64,000 bases of DNA from contig CAWFGW010000029.1 in the NCBI GenBank assembly GCA_963815495.1, positions 124,001-188,000 of the forward strand. Direction: 5' to 3'. The stretch is from CAWFGW01 sp963815495 (lineage in GTDB: Bacteria; Bacteroidota; Bacteroidia; Cytophagales; JAAEPT01). A program made the position numbers and the translations under genes. Below the pieces are notes generated by a model. That model ran no database searches and was not told where the DNA came from. It saw only the letters and a program-made list of their open reading frames with translations. This document shows, piece by piece, positions 26,834 through 37,474 of this stretch (position 1 is its first letter; each line of letters opens with the position of its first letter).

Positions 26834-28858
26834 AATACGGTTTCCAATCTTCTCCTTCCACAGTTCTGTCATGTATAATAATTTCTGTCCGTCTGTTTTG
26901 TGCTCTTAAATCTTCTTCTTTTTTATAAGTTACAGGAAATTGGGCGCCATAACCTTTAGCTACAAGTCGTGCTCTATCAATCCCTTTGTAAACTAAGTAA
27001 TCAATTACAGCTTGAGCTCGATCAAAAGATAGTTTCATGTTGTTCTCCTGTAAACCACCTGGTTCCGTATGACCTACGACTTCTGCATCTAAATTTTTGT
27101 TGTTCAACAACATTTTAGCATAGATACTCAATTCTGGGTAAGACTCCTTTTTTAATTCAGCTTTATTTTGTTCAAACAAAACATTTTGAAGAATAGTTAA
27201 ATTTTCTGATTCTGAACGCTCCAACTTCACGTTCATTTCTTTTTCATAATACTTATTTAAGTCTGGTAACTCAATTCTTCCTGAATGAGTGATGTAACCA
27301 TCTTTTTCTACAGAGATACCATAATTTTCTCCTGGAGGAACAACAAGCACATAGTCTCCAAACTCTTCGTTTGAAAGCGTTGAGGCTACTTCATCACCTG
27401 TTTCGTTATTGTAAATAGTCACTCGAGCAGTTAAAGAAAGACCAGAGTTTTTTGATTTAACTTCTCCTTTAAGCAAAACAACTGCATTTGTATTATTCGG
27501 TATTTTCATGCGGTAGATGTCCTGCTCTCCAAAACCACCTTCACGTTGAGTCGAGAAGTAAGCACGGTTACCATCGGGAGTCCAAACGTAGAAAACATCG
27601 TCATGCGCTGAGTTTATGGGATACCCCAAATTAACTGCTTTAGACCAGGTTTTGGTTTGTGGGTTGTAAATACTTTTAAAAATATCGTATCCTCCCATCG
27701 TATTATGTCCTTTTGAACTAAAGTACAAAGACAAACCATCGGCATGTAAAAAAGGACTTTCCTCGTCAAACGCAGTGTTAATATTTTCTCCTAAATTCAC
27801 TGGTTTTTCCCACTGACCATCAGACGGTCTTCGTGAAATATAGATGTCAAAACCACCTTTTCCTCCTTCACGATTACTGGTGAAAACAAGTGTTTTTCCA
27901 TCAGCAGAAATACTTGCACCATTTTCAATGGAACCGTCCATGTTTATTCCATTAATAAGTTTAACAGGTTCTGTCCATATTCTACCTTTTAATTCAGTTT
28001 GATAAATATCTCCTTCATTTAATTTTTCACTTTTAAAAATAAACATCTTCTGTCCGTCAATCGATAAACCTACACAAGCATCATGATGTTCTGAATTGAT
28101 TTTAGTACTAACCCGCCAAGGTCTTCTCCACTTATCATTAGCAAACTTAGTCATGTAGATATCTTCCATATACCTTCCATCATCTCCTAAATGTCCACCT
28201 GTTGATCCTCTTCTCCTTGAAGTAAAAATCATGTATTTTTCATCCGCAGTAATTAATGGAGTAAAATCAGAATATTCTGAGTTAATGATTTCTCCCATAT
28301 TTTCAATCTCAACACCTTTAACTGGAGTAGACATAAATGCTTTACCAACACTACATTGCTTCTTGAAATTAGCGAGTAAATCTAATTGATCTTGGTATTT
28401 GGAAACTTTAGAACCATAACCTTCAACAAAATCGTTTTCTGTTTTAGTATAATACTCAATAGCTTCATCCATTAAATGATCCAAGTGGCAAGCTCTAGCG
28501 ATATTAAAATTAAGATTTGAAGAGCGATACTCATGCGTATAGATATCCAGTTTAATTTCTGGCTTTTTGTCTTTGTCATGAGGAAATGTTTCTGCTCTTT
28601 TTAAATAAGAAACAGCTAAGTGATAGTTGGAAGTATAAAGTGCTGCGCGACCTACTTTTTCAATGTCTCATAATCGTCAAATAAGGTGCTATCAACTTTG
28701 GAGAAAAATTTCCATGCTTTGCTAAAGTCTTCATACGCAAACCAGTCTATTGCTTCATCAATATATTCTTTGGCTTTTTCGGGATTTTTAGTTTTATAAC
28801 TTGATTGAGAAAATGAAAAAGTAGTGATAGAAAACAGTAATAATATTAATATACGCAT
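26823..28858 (-). CDS. PorE-like OmpA-family protein (TPR, PD40, CRD, OmpA), one frameshift
   Basis: Two frames form one protein of about 678 residues. The first (28858 to ~28655) has a signal peptide (RILILLLFSITTFSFSQ) and TPR-like helices. After a one-base loss near 28655 (AAAAAG should be followed by another G) the second continues VGRAALYTSNYHLAVSYL. PD40 repeats (ITADEKYMIFTSRR, SISADGKTLVFTSNR, FLHADGLSLYFSSKG), a carboxypeptidase-like domain (VVLLKGEVKSKNSG) and an intact OmpA domain (EVVGHTEPGG, LSFDRAQAVIDYL, KGYGAQFPV, NRRTEIII) follow. This is the layout of PorE, a peptidoglycan-bound T9SS partner. The break looks like a sequence error because both sides are well conserved. Confidence 0.75.
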
Positions 28859-28934
28859 AGAAACTAATTAGAGTCGGAAGTCCGTTTAACGTTAAATAAG
28901 TACTTTGGTTTAAATTTTTATAAATCTAAACACA

Positions 28935-30021
28935 TTAACTTAGGTGCTCGAATATTTCATCGTATTTATTTACCATTTGAGTCCAATCAAATCTTATGAC
29001 AGCATTTCTTAATTCCTGACTAGCGCATTGCTGTAGGTTGTTTCTTAAACAGCTTTCTAACATACCTTCATTATAAAAATTTTCAGAATTCCTATTGGAG
29101 TCAATAATTTCAGGAAACGCTAAGCGGTACGGTAACAATGGATAAACACCTGCCGCAACAGCTTCGACTACAGAAATCCCAAAAAAATCTTGATGGGAGG
29201 TTACTGGCAACACATCACTTTTAATTAATAGCGCTCCATATTCACTTTTACTTTTTGCATAGCCCCAATGAATAATATGGTGATTGAGTTTTACTTTCGC
29301 TTCATCAAAAACAACGGGATATTTTTCAGACTTCTCCCGAGTACAATCAATTGAAATTGTACTTTAGTTGCTGATAAAGCATATAAAACTTGAAAAAACT
29401 CCTCTGGATTTTTATCATATTCCCATCGGTGATTCCACAAAATTACAGGCACTTCATTTTTCGGTTTGGGTAAATTTATCAACTTCAATAAATCCAATCC
29501 TATGTGTAACGTCTCACTTTTTTATCAATTATTTCTAAGGTTTCTTCATTCTTAAAATCTGGAAATTGTTTTAAGAAACCTCCAAGTGCCTGAAGAAAAC
29601 TGGTTTTGTGATAACGACTATTAAACAAGACATAATCACTAACTAAAGCCGAAGTATAGTTAATAAAGGCATAATGCTGATCACGGTTTAATTTCACATC
29701 TTGATCGGTTGGAGACCATGGATAGGTTAATTGGTTTTCATGAAAGTAACAGACGATGGGAATGGTTATTTTCTCTTTTGATAACAGCGACTTAAACAAT
29801 GAAACATTTAACATGTCTGAAACCACAATGAAATCAAAGGATTCTTTAGATTGATTGAGTAAAGTTGAAAAAGTAATAGCGGCACCTTGCATCCGCCATT
29901 TCCAAAAACGATTGGGCAAAGAATAAACAGTGATTTGATGTGAAGAAAATTGTTTGTAACCATCAATCCATTGTTGATGCGAACCTCCATAAAAAGGTTC
30001 TAAAAATAAAATCCTCATCAC
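28935..30021 (-). CDS. tRNA-queuosine mannosyltransferase-like glycosyltransferase, two frameshifts
   Basis: Three frames rebuild one ~360-residue protein. The N-terminal part (30021 to ~29520: RILFLEPFYGGSHQQWIDGY, LPNRFWKWRM, CYFHENQLTYPW, FNSRYHKTSFL) matches the DUF3524/QTMAN N-terminal domain. After a lost A in the A6 run at ~29520 it continues SETLHIGLDLLKL and VILWNHRWEYDKNPEEFF. After a lost G in the GGG run at ~29338 it continues GEKSEKYPVVFDEAKVK and ends with the GT-B donor-site motif HQDFFGISVVEAVAAG. Family members add mannose to queuosine in tRNA-Asp. Both indels are in homopolymers, which suggests sequence error rather than decay. Confidence 0.75.
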
Positions 30022-30764
30022 TATTTGGTGAAGCGTTTAACGACTTCGTGATGATGGTTATCGTATATATCTAAATAATGATTTCCTGACTTCAAAAACG
30101 AGGTGTTAAGTTTTAATCCCTCACGCTTATTCATTTTAGCAAAAAACTCAATAGTACCATCATCATCAAACACCTCCAAATAAACCTGTTCATCTTCAAA
30201 CTCTTTTTCACCTTTAATGACCATCTCATCTTTCACGTTGATGACTTCTACTTTCACGTCCTCTTTTGACTCTACGCCTACAAATTCATGATTTTCTAAC
30301 GTAGCAATATCGTCCACATCGATACTGTAATCCATTTCATAATTGTAATAAATGGAAGGTTTATTTGTTACCAATTTATTCCAAAGGTTTTTTCTATTGT
30401 AGTTAACATGATACTTCACAAAACCATGATTATGCTTAGTGTCTGCGATGCCTGGAATTCTTACATTATATATATACCAACAAACAACATTTTTATCCAA
30501 AAAGAAAAAATCATAATGATGACTTGACACACCTAACTCAAAACTAGCTATATCTAATTCTGTTGATAATGTGTCAACTATTAAGATGGAATGTAAGGTG
30601 TCGTTTGCTAAGTTTTCAAACTTAATGGTGAAACTCAACATCGTGCTGTCCAATGTCATTATCTGTTCTACAGAACTTGACTGTGCATTAGAAGTACTGA
30701 TTGTAAAAGAAAAAATAAATAATAAAACTATCCGTGTGCAAGCTTGTTTATATCTATTTTCCAT
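30021..30764 (-). CDS. Secreted protein with DUF11-like conserved repeat domain
   Basis: About 247 residues; ATG 30764 preferred, directly before the signal peptide (RIVLLFIFSFTISTSNAQ). One domain reads LSFTIKFENLANDTLHSI, VDTLSTELDIASFELG, VCWYIYNVRIPG and HGFVKYHVNY, the strand pattern of the Ig-like conserved repeat found in many T9SS-exported proteins. The C-terminal 70 residues contain two beta-rich stretches and end HHEVVKRFTK, which could be a shortened sorting tail. One-base overlap with the glycosyltransferase gene downstream. Confidence 0.6.
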   Translation of the reverse strand: MENRYKQACTRIVLLFIFSFTISTSNAQSSSVEQIMTLDSTMLSFTIKFENLANDTLHSILIVDTLSTELDIASFELGVSSHHYDFFFLDKNVVCWYIYNVRIPGIADTKHNHGFVKYHVNYNRKNLWNKLVTNKPSIYYNYEMDYSIDVDDIATLENHEFVGVESKEDVKVEVINVKDEMVIKGEKEFEDEQVYLEVFDDDGTIEFFAKMNKREGLKLNTSFLKSGNHYLDIYDNHHHEVVKRFTK

Positions 30765-30889
30765 CCACCTCATTCAATAATCAAATAAAATGTAAGAAAT
30801 TTTAGGGCTGAATACAATAATTAAGGTTAATTAATGTGTTTTTTCGTCACAATAACTAACCTTAATTTAATAAAAAACTCGTATTTTTA

Positions 30890-31762
30890 TTAAATAGAGG
30901 CTACTTCTGAAGTTCTATTGATTTTTTTCACTAAACCTTGTAAAACTTTACCTGGACCACATTCCACGAATAAATCTGCACCATCAGCAACCATGTTTTG
31001 TACAGTTTGAGTCCAACGAACTGGGGCTGTTAGCTGAAGATTTAAGTTCTTTTTTATCACTTCGATATCTGTAGAGGCTGTAGCAGATACATTCTGATAA
31101 ATAGGGCATTTAGGGGTATTAAATTTAGTATTTGAAATGGCCTTTTCGAGTTCTACACTAGCAGGTTCCATCATTGGAGAATGAAAACCACCACTTACAG
31201 GTAATATCAATGCTCTTTTAGCTCCTTTTTCTTTTAACTCTTCGCAAGCTAACTCTACTCCTAGATTTGTACCCGAAATCACAAGTTGACCAGGACAATT
31301 GTAGTTGGCTGCCACAACTGTTTCGCTTATTTTATCACACACATCTTCAACTACGATATCTTCTAGTCCAAGAATAGCCGCCATGGTTGAAGCAGATAAA
31401 CCACAAGCCTTTTGCATAGCTTCTGCACGTTTTGATACTAATTTTAACCCATCTTCAAATTCCAACACGCCATTAGCTACTAAAGCAGAAAACTCCCCTA
31501 ACGAATGTCCGGCAACCATATCTGGTTTAAAGTCTTCAGTTGTCATTGCTAAAATCACCGAATGCAAGAAGACTGCAGGTTGTGTTACTTTTGTCTCTTT
31601 GAGCTCTTCATCCGTTCCTGAAAACATGATGTCAGAAATTCTAAACCCTAAAATTTCGTTTGCTTTTTCAAATAACTCCTTTGCCTTTGGGGATGACTCA
31701 TATAAGTCTTTTCCCATACCAACGAATTGTGCTCCTTGTCCCGGAAATACGTATGCTTTCAT
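30890..31762 (-). CDS. fabD: Malonyl-CoA:ACP transacylase
   Basis: 290 residues. Catalytic Ser in VAGHSLGEFSALVANG, Arg in SKRAEAMQKACG and His in SGGFHSPMMEPA, with the opening AYVFPGQGAQFVGMG. It transfers malonyl from CoA to ACP for fatty acid chain extension in the cytoplasm. Standalone gene with a possible -7 box in the gap before it. Confidence 0.95.
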   Translation of the reverse strand: MKAYVFPGQGAQFVGMGKDLYESSPKAKELFEKANEILGFRISDIMFSGTDEELKETKVTQPAVFLHSVILAMTTEDFKPDMVAGHSLGEFSALVANGVLEFEDGLKLVSKRAEAMQKACGLSASTMAAILGLEDIVVEDVCDKISETVVAANYNCPGQLVISGTNLGVELACEELKEKGAKRALILPVSGGFHSPMMEPASVELEKAISNTKFNTPKCPIYQNVSATASTDIEVIKKNLNLQLTAPVRWTQTVQNMVADGADLFVECGPGKVLQGLVKKINRTSEVASI

Positions 31763-31836
31763 TTTGAGATCTTAGATTATTAGTAGTTAGATGTTAGACT
31801 AAAAGCTTAAAGCTAATTCCTAACAATAATTTTGAT

Positions 31837-31844
31837 GCAATTTA
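31837..31844 (-). promoter_or_regulatory. Possible -7 box for fabD
   Basis: TAAATTGC on the minus strand, about 75 bp before the fabD start, resembles the TAnnTTGC form seen before sdhC and amtB. A short TTAGAT-type repeat tract lies between it and the gene. Confidence 0.3.
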
Positions 31845-31848
31845 CAAA

Positions 31849-34601
31849 TTATCTCTGTAAGAGAATCCAACCGTTGAAAACTCTTTGCTCATCTGCCGAA
31901 TCGAGCCTGAAAAAATCAACTACAGCACTATAATAATACATACCATCAGACACTTCTTCTCCAGCAAAATTTTTACCTCCCCACTCAATATTCAAATTGT
32001 CACTGGTAGCATAAACTAATTTACCTAAACGATTATACACCTTAAAATCAATTGATTTCACATTTCGTGGTGTAGGTAAAGGTTTAAAAAATTCATTTTT
32101 CCCATCTCCATTTGGTGTTATAATATTAGGAAAAGCTATGGTGTCACAGTTGTCGTTACACACTAAATTACTTGGGTTACTCTCCAATCCTTTTAAATCA
32201 GTTGCGGTGATGTAATAACAACCTGCACGGGAATTTTCAATAATATGACTGTAATCAAACGTAAGGGAATCCAATTGAGCAATATCACGAAACTCACTAC
32301 TCAATGTAGGCTGATAAAATAACGTATAATAAACAATGTCATTTTCACACCCTTCCTTCTTGAAATCATTTGTCCAGCTTAAAGTATTTGTATTGAGGTT
32401 GGTTGCAGCTGTTAAGGTACTACAATCAAGCGTATCCATGGATAAAATTGGTGGACAAGGTGGGTTAAAATCATCAGGTACAACACACACGGTATTGGTA
32501 AAATTAACTAAGAATGTATCTACTAAATTCGGATTACAATACACCCCTCGTGTTTCAATAAAAAAACAGTATTCTTCTCCGTTGTTTAAATCAAGAATAG
32601 CTTGACCATTTAAATCACCATATAATGTATCAACCACAATAATGGTATCCTCTAACACGCGATAAACAATTTGCTCTAATGAATCAGGAAATTGCCACAC
32701 GACACGGTTATCGACTGCTATTTCAGCCCTTCTAAACTTACCTTCTAAATTAATTCTCACATACGATGAGGTTTGTGATGAACCAAGTTTATTATTGTCA
32801 TTATAAAAGTCTACACGATAGGAATAAGGAGATTCCAAGGTATTCAAGCTCGTGTCTTTAAATGCAAATGTGGAATCAGAAAAATCATTTACCGTAATCG
32901 TTTCAATTGGTGTGGTTGAAAAATTATTCCCCAGCACATCATTACTTCTGAATAACTCATATTTATAGGGACCTGTAAACTGAAGCGTATCAAAATCTAA
33001 CGGTCTACTCCATTTCACTGTTATTGCTCCTTTTACTTTATCCGTAGAGTCAACAGACACATTAGTGAGTAGCGGTAAGTCCAACCCGATATTACCACAA
33101 GAAACTTCCGAGACCAAACTTTCATTATTGGCATTATCTATCGCTAGAAGGATGTAACAATACTCCCCGCCTACTTCAACAGTCTGATCTAGATAACCTA
33201 AGGAATCTTTATTGATGTCTGCTATTTTATCAAAACCCCACTCACTTAAAACACCTTCAGTGCATTCATCAGGAACAAAAGCACTCGTATCACACGATGA
33301 ACGATATAATTCATACCGTTTTAAGGTGCTATTGCATAGGTAGGCATCCCAGCTAATTCTTAAATTATTGGCTATCTCATTGACTTGAAGGTTTTCAGGT
33401 GCTGGCAGTTTTACACGAATGTTCCAGCTTTTTAAAGTGGATAAAGAAAAAAGGTTTCTATCCGTTAGTTTAAACACTACTTGATAAGGTTCCTCACGCA
33501 CTAAATTACAAGCAGGATTCCAGGTAAAAACAGCACTGTCAATTACTGTTTTTGGATCTTTCCATTCACATAAGGTCGCTCTGGTTGAAACGGAGTACTA
33601 AAAGTCTCCAAATCCAATAAATCATTATTGGGGTCATAGCCACTAAAAATAGAAAAAAATGATTTACCCGCCTCAACACAAGTATCATTTGGAGCAACTA
33701 AGACTGGTGCTTGATTATCTGTCTTTTTCACAAAAATTTGCATATCCCGCACAATCGTGCTCTTTTTAAATGCACCAAGAGGCGATGTTCCCCATTCCGT
33801 TACCTCAATAGCCACATTATAAATACCGGTCATTTTAGGAGAATCCCAAATTAAATCACCTGTTTTTGGATTAATTGAAATGTTGGCTCCAGCACCAAAA
33901 CTCGGGTCTGCAGGACTTTTATAATTTGTTACATCAGCATTTTCACCAACACCTTTTTTGGGAGTTACCAACCGATAAGTCAAACTATCTCCATCGGCAT
34001 CCCAAGCACCCACATTATGTGTAAATACTTGATTAAGTGCTGCTAAATCAATTGCTGGAACACGGAATTGCGGGGTGCGATTATATTGACAACCGCCACC
34101 ACACCCTGAATTAAAAATGGTTGTTTCCACGTAAATCGGCTCAAAAATACTATTACCATTATTAATATTTTGAACTTTATCTATTCTATCCTCATGATAA
34201 AATCCGACTGTTAAGGTATTGTTAGTTGCACTAAAATTTTCAGTTCCTTCAAAAGTCACTTTAAGTGTTGCGTAATCATTACCTGTTACAAACAGTTCTT
34301 CTTTGACATTTTCTAATTGAATTCTATTTAACGAAGGATTCGATAAATCATCGTTAGGCTGAGGCGAAACTATTAAACTTAAATTCTTAATTAACCCAAT
34401 GTTTTCACCTTGAACACTATTTTGATCTACATACAAAATAACTGTAAACTTATATTGAGTGATGGAAACCCGTTCAGCAGAAATTTCCGCAGCTCTAACG
34501 TGCGTGGCCTTCGCATGCATTGAAAAAATTGAAAAGAAAATTAGAAGGATATATTTCCCTACACCCCAGCTTTTCATAGTGTCTTTTTTACTTTTTCGCA
34601 C
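31849..34601 (-). CDS. Large secreted protein with gliding-motility-associated C-terminal domain, one frameshift
   Basis: About 917 residues when joined. The first frame (34601 to ~33560) has a signal peptide (KYILLIFFSIFSMHAKA) followed by cadherin/Ig-like parts with THVRAAEISAERVS, AWDADGDSLTYRLVTP and SPKMTGIYNVAIEVTEWG. A one-base change in the AAAG run near 33560 then leads into DPKTVIDSAVFTWNPACNL. Fibronectin-III-like domains follow (LRISWDAYLCNSTLKRYELY, ITVKWSRPLDFD). The end is a CHU_C/gliding-motility-associated domain (IITPNGDGKNEFF, KVYNRLGKLVYA, DGMYYYSAVVDF), a type B T9SS sorting signal. Likely a surface adhesin or structural protein. Confidence 0.8.
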
Positions 34602-34688
34602 AAGTTACATAAATTAATGAGTAATCTTTACAACAATTTAAGCTTGTAGAGGTTCACTATTTAGATTGAATAAAAATAGAATTGCTGG

Positions 34689-34719
34689 TTGATTGGTAAC
34701 TATTCAGCAATTAAATTGC
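34689..34719 (+). promoter_or_regulatory. Promoter of sdhCAB
   Basis: TTG at 34689-34691 and TAAATTGC at 34712-34719 are separated by 20 bp, close to the Bacteroidota TTG-N19-TAnnTTTG pattern. The box is 27 bp before the sdhC start. Confidence 0.5.
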
Positions 34720-34746
34720 GCCCGTAAAATTACTTAAGTAAAACAA

Positions 34747-35439
34747 ATGAGTTGGATAAATAAAACGTTAACAAGTTCCATAGGTCGAAAATTAGTAATG
34801 GCCATCACTGGACTTTTCTTAATCTCATTCCTAGTCGTGCACCTGATAGGAAACATTAGCTTACTATACGATGATGGGGGGCTTGCCTTCAATGCTTATG
34901 CCCACTTTATGAAAATGAATCCATTAATTAAAGCAAGTGAAGTCATTTTGTTCCTTGGTTTCATCATTCATATTGTTCAAGGAATTGCACTTTACACTTC
35001 CAACAAATCAGCTCGAAAACAAGGTTATGCGGTGAGTCACACACACGAAAAAGTAAGTTGGACTTCTAAAGCAATGGGTCCATTAGGAATTGCTATAACC
35101 GTTCTTTTAATCTGGCACCTTTACGAATTTTTCAGATATAAGTATTTTGCTCCAGAAGATGCGTTGGGTTTTGATTCTGCTGGTTTACCAAATTTATACC
35201 AACGTGTACATCACGAATTTAGTACTGAAGGACTTTTTCATGTTCCGCTCTACTGTTTATTTATGCTGGTTATTGCTTTTCACCTTTACCATGGCTTCCA
35301 AAGTGCTTTTCAAACGTTAGGTGTGAACCATCCGAAGTATTCTCCAGCGATAAGAACGATAGGACGCGCTTATGCTATCATTATCCCTTTATTGTTTGCA
35401 CTTATTCCAATATTAATTTTTGCAGGAGTTTCATTTTAA
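34747..35439 (+). CDS. sdhC: Succinate dehydrogenase cytochrome b subunit
   Basis: 230 residues, five membrane helices, of the single-subunit diheme b558 type found in Bacteroidota. Heme-ligand candidates include FLVVHLIGNI, GFIIHIVQG, LIWHLYEF and AFHLYHGFQ. It anchors SdhAB to the inner membrane and passes electrons to menaquinone. First gene of sdhCAB, 25 bp before sdhA. Confidence 0.93.
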   Translation: MSWINKTLTSSIGRKLVMAITGLFLISFLVVHLIGNISLLYDDGGLAFNAYAHFMKMNPLIKASEVILFLGFIIHIVQGIALYTSNKSARKQGYAVSHTHEKVSWTSKAMGPLGIAITVLLIWHLYEFFRYKYFAPEDALGFDSAGLPNLYQRVHHEFSTEGLFHVPLYCLFMLVIAFHLYHGFQSAFQTLGVNHPKYSPAIRTIGRAYAIIIPLLFALIPILIFAGVSF

Positions 35440-35464
35440 TCTGAGGCTAGAAAAAGAAAGAAAT

Positions 35465-37402
35465 ATGACATTAAAATCAAATATTCCAGCAGGTTCTCTT
35501 GACACGAAATGGTCGCAGTACAAGTCAGAGATGCGATTAGTGAACCCTGCAAACAAACGTTCAATTGATGTTATCATTATAGGATCCGGTTTGGCTGGTG
35601 CGGCTGCTGCTGCATCAATGGGTGAATTAGGTTACAGTGTAAAATGTTTTTGCTTCCAGGATTCTCCGCGAAGGGCGCACTCAATTGCAGCTCAAGGAGG
35701 TATTAACGCAGCTAAAAACTATCAAAACGATGGGGACTCCGTATACCGACTTTTTTACGATACCATTAAAGGTGGTGATTACCGCTCAAGAGAAGCTAAC
35801 GTACACCGTTTAGCAGAAGTCTCACGAAACATTATCGACCAATGTGTAGCGCAAGGAGTTCCTTTCGCCAGAGACTACGGTGGTTACCTTGACAACCGTT
35901 CATTTGGTGGTGTTCAAGTAAAAAGAACATTTTATGCGAAAGGTCAAACGGGGCAACAGTTATTATTAGGTGCTTACTCTGCCCTATCCCGACAAATTGC
36001 CGCTAAAACGGTAACTATGTACAATAGACACGAGATGTTGGATGTAGTGATTGTAGACGGAAAAGCAAGAGGCATTATCGCTAGAAACTTAATTACTGGC
36101 GAAATTGAAAGACATTCTGCTCACGCAGTAGTATTAGCTTCTGGTGGATATGGAAACGTATTCTACCTATCCACTAATGCGATGGGATCAAATGTAACTG
36201 CTGGCTGGAAAGCGTATAAAAAAGGTGCTTTTTTCGGAAACCCTTGCTATACACAAATTCACCCAACATGTTTACCACGAACAGGTGATCATCAGTCCAA
36301 ATTAACGTTGATGTCAGAATCATTAAGAAATGATGGTCGTGTATGGGTTCCTAAAAAAATAGAAGACGCAAAAGCTATTCAACAAGGATTAAAGAAAGCA
36401 ATTGATATCCCAGAAGAAGACAGAGATTTTTACTTAGAAAGAAGATATCCTGCATTTGGAAACCTTGTCCCTCGTGACGTGGCATCAAGAGCAGCCAAAG
36501 AACGTTGTGATGCTGGTTATGGAATTACTCCAACAGGTGAGGGTGTCTACCTAGACTTTAAATACGCTATTGAGCGATTAGGTAAAGACGCAGTTGAGGC
36601 ACGATATGGTAACTTATTTCAGATGTATGAAAAGATTGCCGATGAGGATCCTTACACTCACCCAATGAAAATATATCCTGCAGTACACTATACTATGGGA
36701 GGTATTTGGGTGGATTATAATTTAATGACAACTGTACCTGGCTTGTATGCTGCTGGGGAAGCTAACTTTTCCGATCACGGTGCAAACCGATTAGGTGCTT
36801 CTGCTTTGATGCAAGGTTTAGCAGATGGTTATTTCGTGTTACCTTATACTATCGGTAATTATTTAGCTGATGACATCAGAACGGGTAAAATACCGACAAA
36901 TACGCCTGAGTTTGAGCAAGCAGAGCAATCTGTGAAAGCGACTATTGACAAGTTGATCAACAATAATGGTACAAAAGCCGTTGATTACTTCCACAAAAAA
37001 TTGGGTAAAATCATGTGGGACAAGTGTGGTATGGCACGAAATGCTGAAGGATTGACTTCTGCTATTGCGGAAATTCAACAATTAAAAGTTGACTTTTGGA
37101 ATGATGTTAAGGTACCAGGAAAAGCAAACACCACCAACCAGGAGTTAGAAAAAGCGATGCGGGTAGCTGACTTTATCGAACTAGGTGAGTTAATGTGTCG
37201 TGATGCATTAAACCGAGACGAATCGTGTGGTGGTCACTTCCGTGAAGAATATCAAACAGAAGAAGGTGAAGCACTTCGTGATGACGAAAATTTCGCTTTT
37301 GTCTCAGCTTGGGAATATAAAGGAGAAAATCAAGAACCAGTACTTAATAAAGAAGCATTGGTTTACGAAAATATTGAAATGAAACAAAGAAGTTATAAGT
37401 AG
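35465..37402 (+). CDS. sdhA: Succinate dehydrogenase flavoprotein subunit
   Basis: 645 residues from ATG 35465; an ATG at 35420 would overlap sdhC and adds a non-conserved piece. FAD-binding GSGLAGAAAAASMGELGY, the flavinylation region HSIAAQGGINAAKNYQNDG, and substrate-site parts such as MPAVHYTMGG-like YPAVHYTMGGIWVDYN and GEANFSDHGANRLGASAL are present. It oxidises succinate to fumarate (or the reverse) in the TCA cycle. Full length for the B-type enzyme. Confidence 0.95.
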   Translation: MTLKSNIPAGSLDTKWSQYKSEMRLVNPANKRSIDVIIIGSGLAGAAAAASMGELGYSVKCFCFQDSPRRAHSIAAQGGINAAKNYQNDGDSVYRLFYDTIKGGDYRSREANVHRLAEVSRNIIDQCVAQGVPFARDYGGYLDNRSFGGVQVKRTFYAKGQTGQQLLLGAYSALSRQIAAKTVTMYNRHEMLDVVIVDGKARGIIARNLITGEIERHSAHAVVLASGGYGNVFYLSTNAMGSNVTAGWKAYKKGAFFGNPCYTQIHPTCLPRTGDHQSKLTLMSESLRNDGRVWVPKKIEDAKAIQQGLKKAIDIPEEDRDFYLERRYPAFGNLVPRDVASRAAKERCDAGYGITPTGEGVYLDFKYAIERLGKDAVEARYGNLFQMYEKIADEDPYTHPMKIYPAVHYTMGGIWVDYNLMTTVPGLYAAGEANFSDHGANRLGASALMQGLADGYFVLPYTIGNYLADDIRTGKIPTNTPEFEQAEQSVKATIDKLINNNGTKAVDYFHKKLGKIMWDKCGMARNAEGLTSAIAEIQQLKVDFWNDVKVPGKANTTNQELEKAMRVADFIELGELMCRDALNRDESCGGHFREEYQTEEGEALRDDENFAFVSAWEYKGENQEPVLNKEALVYENIEMKQRSYK

Positions 37403-37418
37403 AACAGTCTATAGTTTT

Positions 37419-37444
37419 AAGTTTTAAGTACCAGCTTAAAACTT
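37419..37444. other. Intercistronic hairpin between sdhA and sdhB
   Basis: A perfect 10-bp inverted repeat (AAGTTTTAAG with CTTAAAACTT, 6-nt loop) lies in the 72-bp gap. AT-rich and without a T-run, so a terminator is unlikely; an RNA-processing or stability element is possible. Confidence 0.4.
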
Positions 37445-37474
37445 ATGACTCTGACACTATAAACTTAAAGATAT

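Noticed and set aside
31305..31775. Plus-strand frame of 156 residues over fabD
   Set aside because: Lies entirely opposite a clear fabD and has Ser/Thr-rich shadow composition.
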